The notes under the pieces: model-generated
The model's database searches: none
The model's input: the letters and a program-made list of their open reading frames with translations, nothing else
What the model was told of the DNA's origin: nothing
Origin: Bacteroidales bacterium UBA5349
Lineage (GTDB): Bacteria > Bacteroidota > Bacteroidia > Bacteroidales > Tenuifilaceae
Reading direction: 5' to 3'
Assembly (NCBI GenBank): GCA_002410065.1
Contig: DHQB01000017.1
Location: 58,788 to 122,787 of the forward strand
DNA: 64,000 bases
In this document: in pieces, positions 61,019 through 64,000 of the stretch
Layout: each line of letters opens with the position of its first letter
How positions within the stretch are numbered: the stretch's first letter is position 1
Translations under genes and position numbers: made by a program

Positions 61019-62353
61019 TTATTTCTTTCGGGCTCTAATCATTGCTGAAACATCACCCTTACCCAAGCGGATATAATCGAGTAGAGGGAGATTTGCTGGG
61101 CATACAAAGCTGCACGATCCGCACTCCATACAATCCAGTATCCGATCCTCCTCCATGCGTTCTGTCATCTTACGCTGTGATAGTCGGATAAGTAGGTATG
61201 GCTCAAGCCCCATAGGGCAAGCACTAATACATTTACCACATCTTATGCATGCTGGCTGCATTACTGGGCGTAGAGATTCCTTAACTGGGAAAAGGATAAC
61301 TCCAGAAGTACCTTTTGTAACAGGCGCTTCAGTAGAGCTTAATGCCTTACCCATCATAGGGCCGCCATTTACAACTTTGGCATTATCCTTTGGTATTCCA
61401 CCGGCAGCCTCAATTAGGTTTGAGATTGGTGTACCAATTCGAACCATAAAGTTGCCTTTTTTAGCAAGATTTTTTCCCGTAACAGTAACCACGCGCTCAA
61501 TTAAAGGCTTGTTTTTTTGAACCGCCTCATAAACAGCAAAGGCAGTACCAACATTATGAACTACAGTTCCAACTTCAATTGGCAATGCACCCGATGGAAC
61601 CTCGCGGTTAATTAGCGATTTAATTAACTGTTTCTCACCTCCTTGAGGATATTTCACTTTTAGAGCATGAACTTCAATCCCTTTGTAATTTGCAGCGGTA
61701 GACTTTAAATGCCTAATCGCATCGGGCTTATTGTTCTCAACTCCAATAAGGGCGCGTTCAACTCCAAGCGCTTTTTTTAGCAGAAGGATTCCAATCATCA
61801 ATTCATTTGCTTTTTCAAGCATCAGCCTATGGTCGGATGTGAGGTAAGGCTCACACTCAACACCATTAATAATAAGCACATCGGCCTTTTTACCTTTGGG
61901 AATTGAGAGTTTTACATGCGAGGGAAAAGTTGCGCCTCCAAGTCCAACAATACCAGCCCCATTCACTTTGGCAATAATTTCCTCTGCCGATAAAGCAATC
62001 TCCTTCTTAAGATCTGGGGTTCTGTCAATTTCAGAAACCCACTCATCACCCTCAACCGTAATTGTAACAGCAGGGCGCTTATACCCAGTTGAGTCAATAA
62101 TTGGATCAAGCGATGCTACGGTTCCCGAAACCGAAGAATGTATATTAGCAGAAACAAAACCAGAACTTTTGGCAATTATCTGTCCCACCAATACCCTATC
62201 GCCTTTGGCAACAGCAGGGGTTGCAGGAGCACCAATATGTTGAGATATAGGAATAACCACTTGCTGAGGTAAAGGCAGTACCTCAATTGGCACATTGGCC
62301 GAAAGTTTACTCTCTGGGGGATGTACCCCGCCTTTTGGGAACGTTTTTAACAC
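61019..62353 (-). CDS. rnfC: Rnf complex subunit C (Fe-S, NADH-site subunit)
   Basis: About 444 residues from the GTG at 62353. The frame also opens at an ATG at 62428, overlapping rnfB by 20 bases, but the family begins with M/V-LKTFxxGGVHPPE, and the GTG precedes exactly that sequence. GIVGLGGATFPSHVKLS and GVECEPYLTSDHRLM belong to the flavin/NADH domain. Two ferredoxin-type clusters, CIRCGKCISACPMG and CMECGSCSFVCPAN, are near the C-terminus. It passes electrons toward NAD+. Confidence 0.94.
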   Translation of the reverse strand: MLKTFPKGGVHPPESKLSANVPIEVLPLPQQVVIPISQHIGAPATPAVAKGDRVLVGQIIAKSSGFVSANIHSSVSGTVASLDPIIDSTGYKRPAVTITVEGDEWVSEIDRTPDLKKEIALSAEEIIAKVNGAGIVGLGGATFPSHVKLSIPKGKKADVLIINGVECEPYLTSDHRLMLEKANELMIGILLLKKALGVERALIGVENNKPDAIRHLKSTAANYKGIEVHALKVKYPQGGEKQLIKSLINREVPSGALPIEVGTVVHNVGTAFAVYEAVQKNKPLIERVVTVTGKNLAKKGNFMVRIGTPISNLIEAAGGIPKDNAKVVNGGPMMGKALSSTEAPVTKGTSGVILFPVKESLRPVMQPACIRCGKCISACPMGLEPYLLIRLSQRKMTERMEEDRILDCMECGSCSFVCPANLPLLDYIRLGKGDVSAMIRARKK

Positions 62354-62408
62354 GATTATCTGGTTTTTTAGATATGAGTTATTAAAACTATTTGCAGATT
62401 TTCCAGCG

Positions 62409-63275
62409 TTACGCCGTTTCTGTCTCACTTTTAGCTTCTAACTTTTCCTTTTTGGGCGGAAAGTTAATTTCCAAAATTGAACCAGTTGGGCATTCATCCA
62501 CGCATTTGCGGCAAAGTTTACACTTATCGTAATCGATATACGCCAAGAAATTTTCCAGAGTTATTGCATCGAATGGACAAACCTTAACACACTTGCCACA
62601 ACCTATACAGGCAACCGAGCATGATTTTTTGGCAACTCCCCCTTTATCCTTGTTGATACACGAAACAAAAATACGCTTATCCTTTGGTCCTTTCTTGCGT
62701 AGTTCAATAATGCCTTTAGGGCATGCTGTAACACAAGCACCACACGCTGTACAATTATCTTGGGAAACTATTGGAAGGCCTGTTTTTTCATCAATATAAA
62801 TTGCATCGAATGCACATACAGCAACACAATCGCCTAAACCCAAGCAGCCAAATTGGCAACCCGTATCGCCACTGAATAATGTTGTTGCCAACTTGCACGA
62901 AGATGCCCCATTGTAGTTAGCTGTTTTAGGCCTATTATTGGGGGATCCAGAACAGCGCACAACAGCAATCATTGGTAACTGCTCAGCAGCACTCTTACCT
63001 ACTACTTTAGCTGCAGCTACTGAAGTTTCGTTCCCTCCTACTGGGCAAAAAAAGCCGCTGATATCATCTGCATTAACAAATGCTTCGGCAAACCCCCTAC
63101 ACCCCGGATACCCGCACCCCCCGCAGTTTGCACCCGGCAAAACGGCTTCTACCTCATCAATGCGAGGATCTTCATACACCTTAAACTTCTGGGCTACAAA
63201 ATAGAGAATTACCGCAGAAAGCACTCCAAGTGCACTTAGCATTAAAACGGTATAAATAATAATTGAATAACTCAT
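62409..63275 (-). CDS. rnfB: Rnf complex subunit B (ferredoxin-like)
   Basis: 288 residues. One N-terminal membrane helix (residues 5-27) is followed by GANCGGCGYPGCRGFA near 48-63 (the Fe-S domain), then ferredoxin motifs CLGLGDCVAVCAFDAI, CTACGACVTACPKG, CIGCGKCVKVCPFDAI and CKLCRKCVDECPTG. It takes electrons from ferredoxin. It ends near the rnfC start and follows rseC by 12 bases. Confidence 0.96.
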   Translation of the reverse strand: MSYSIIIYTVLMLSALGVLSAVILYFVAQKFKVYEDPRIDEVEAVLPGANCGGCGYPGCRGFAEAFVNADDISGFFCPVGGNETSVAAAKVVGKSAAEQLPMIAVVRCSGSPNNRPKTANYNGASSCKLATTLFSGDTGCQFGCLGLGDCVAVCAFDAIYIDEKTGLPIVSQDNCTACGACVTACPKGIIELRKKGPKDKRIFVSCINKDKGGVAKKSCSVACIGCGKCVKVCPFDAITLENFLAYIDYDKCKLCRKCVDECPTGSILEINFPPKKEKLEAKSETETA

Positions 63276-63287
63276 GCTATTCTATAA

Positions 63288-63710
63288 TTAAAGTGATTCT
63301 AGTTCAAAAGTAATGTGGTTTGAAATGTTATCCTTGAATAAATATAGCGCATAATAATAAGCCGCCAAAATACCAAGAGATGCCAATCCAACTACTCCCT
63401 CGCTAACATTGAAAATGGTTAGAATAATTAAAACGGCAACAACAACAATAAATGGCAGGATATATCCAATAAAAAGAGCCTTAAACCCCATAGTTTGCTT
63501 AAGGATTACCAAAACACTATCGCCAACTTTCAGATTATGGTTAGGTTTTAGAACGGAGATTATTTTCTCGGTGGTATCAGAAAGGCCACAGACACCCTTT
63601 GCATGGCAAGCTGCACAAGCCGATTGGCTTATAATAGACACAGTTATTTCATCCAAATTAATTTCCTGAACCCTACCAATATGATCTACAGTTTTAGTAC
63701 TTTTAGTCAT
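63288..63710 (-). CDS. rseC: RseC-like redox membrane protein
   Basis: 140 residues. SACAACHAKGVCGLSDTTEK near 30-49 holds the conserved Cys set (CAACHAKGVCG), followed by two membrane helices (ALFIGYILPFIVVVAVLI, VGLASLGILAAYYYALYLF). RseC proteins accompany rnf genes and support SoxR-reducing or Rnf assembly functions. First gene of the operon, with a clear promoter 26-56 bases upstream. Confidence 0.92.
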   Translation of the reverse strand: MTKSTKTVDHIGRVQEINLDEITVSIISQSACAACHAKGVCGLSDTTEKIISVLKPNHNLKVGDSVLVILKQTMGFKALFIGYILPFIVVVAVLIILTIFNVSEGVVGLASLGILAAYYYALYLFKDNISNHITFELESL

Positions 63711-63735
63711 TTAGTATACGCTTGAAAATTATCTA

Positions 63736-63766
63736 CAAAAATAATTACTTTAATTATTGATATCAA
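63736..63766 (-). promoter_or_regulatory. Promoter of the rseC-rnf operon
   Basis: On the reverse strand TTG (63764-63766), 20 bases, TATTTTTG (63736-63743), an exact consensus. A 12-base palindrome, ATTGATATCAAT (63756-63767), overlaps the -33 element and could be an operator. Confidence 0.65.
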
Positions 63767-63849
63767 TCAACTGGACTTAAGTTTGTAGTTTAGATTCATT
63801 ATAAATAAATCTAAATATTATAATTCAACTAAACTTTTTAGAAAAAACT

Positions 63850-63857
63850 TATATTTG
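63850..63857 (+). promoter_or_regulatory. -7 box of the gene at the window end
   Basis: TATATTTG, an exact TAnnTTTG match, 28 bases before the ATG at 63886. No clear -33 element. Confidence 0.45.
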
Positions 63858-63885
63858 TGATAAATAACACCAAAACTAAAAATCT

Positions 63886-64000
63886 ATGAAAAAACTACTA
63901 TTTGCATTTGCTCTGTTATTATCAAGTACGAGCCTATTAAATGCACAAATTGAAACCTTCGATCTTTCAACTTATAAATGCGAATTAAGGGTTGAAAAAA
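63886..64000 (+). CDS. Secreted protein, N-terminal fragment (runs off window)
   Basis: ATG at 63886, 38 residues to the window edge. MKKLLFAFALLLSSTSLLNA is a signal peptide with a likely cleavage after LNA, followed by QIETFDLSTYKCELRVEK. The family cannot be told from this fragment. Confidence 0.7.
   Translation, partial: MKKLLFAFALLLSSTSLLNAQIETFDLSTYKCELRVEK

Noticed and set aside
1..64000. tRNA, rRNA or CRISPR array
   Set aside because: No cloverleaf core sequence, rRNA segment or regularly spaced repeat series was found by reading both strands.

Overview
The window looks like a chromosomal segment from a Bacteroidota member, probably Bacteroidales-like. The signs are a MurF-alanine racemase fusion, a secreted nuclease with a type IX secretion (T9SS) C-terminal sorting domain, an RseC-linked Rnf operon, AT-rich intergenic DNA, and several copies of the Bacteroidota promoter pattern TTG-N19-21-TAnnTTTG. 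I saw no tRNA, rRNA, CRISPR array or complete insertion sequence. The species assignment is inference.

Layout. 1-7.0 kb: end of a U32 peptidase, an aldo/keto reductase, a large secreted PEGA/SUMF1/FISUMP protein, a GIY-YIG-like protein and an LPP20-like secreted protein. 7.2-19.8 kb: mostly housekeeping genes (thioredoxin lipoproteins, DJ-1, pterin dehydratase, ispE, a polyphosphate glucokinase-like ROK kinase, rsmI, tdk, murF-alr, a Crp/Fnr regulator, nadE, an outer-membrane barrel). 19.9-25.8 kb: a one-direction run of redox and stress genes (type II NADH dehydrogenase, flavin reductases, two AhpD-like proteins, OsmC, ferredoxin, Rrf2 regulator), broken by one glycosyltransferase. 26.0-34.6 kb: a SLAC1/TehA-type anion channel, a complete narGHJI respiratory nitrate reductase and a DsrE-like protein. 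34.7-43.9 kb: fhs, a TPR-SpoIIE phosphatase, a metallo-beta-lactamase-fold hydrolase, a two-heme-motif protein, DoxX and an FtsE-like ATPase. 44.0-49.5 kb: a cell-surface polysaccharide cluster (GNAT, deacetylase, FemAB-like, deacetylase-like) interrupted by a Fic gene. 49.7-57.7 kb: secreted endonuclease I, mgtE, a lipoprotein, mutS2 and a GNAT. 57.8-63.7 kb: rseC-rnfBCD-[four-helix-bundle ORF]-rnfGEA. The window ends in the start of a secreted protein gene.

How the parts fit: Rnf couples ferredoxin and NADH to an ion gradient, NDH-2 feeds quinone, and NarGHJI reduces nitrate with quinol. This suggests a facultative or nitrate-respiring anaerobe with a redox-stress gene set beside the nitrate reductase.

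The most interesting signal is the mgtE leader (about 52505-52621). A 16-codon upstream ORF, MDEDPYPSSCQILTSL, starts with an acidic/proline run. Its stop codon lies in one arm of a hairpin that is mutually exclusive with a second, 11-bp hairpin ending three bases before the mgtE start codon. This has the logic of the enterobacterial mgtL leader, which senses Mg2+ by ribosome destabilisation, but here it sits in front of an unrelated Mg2+ transporter in another phylum and would act on translation. Two further strong signals are a four-helix-bundle ORF bracketed by inverted repeats inside the rnf operon, and a fic gene with tandem palindromic operators over its own promoter and start.
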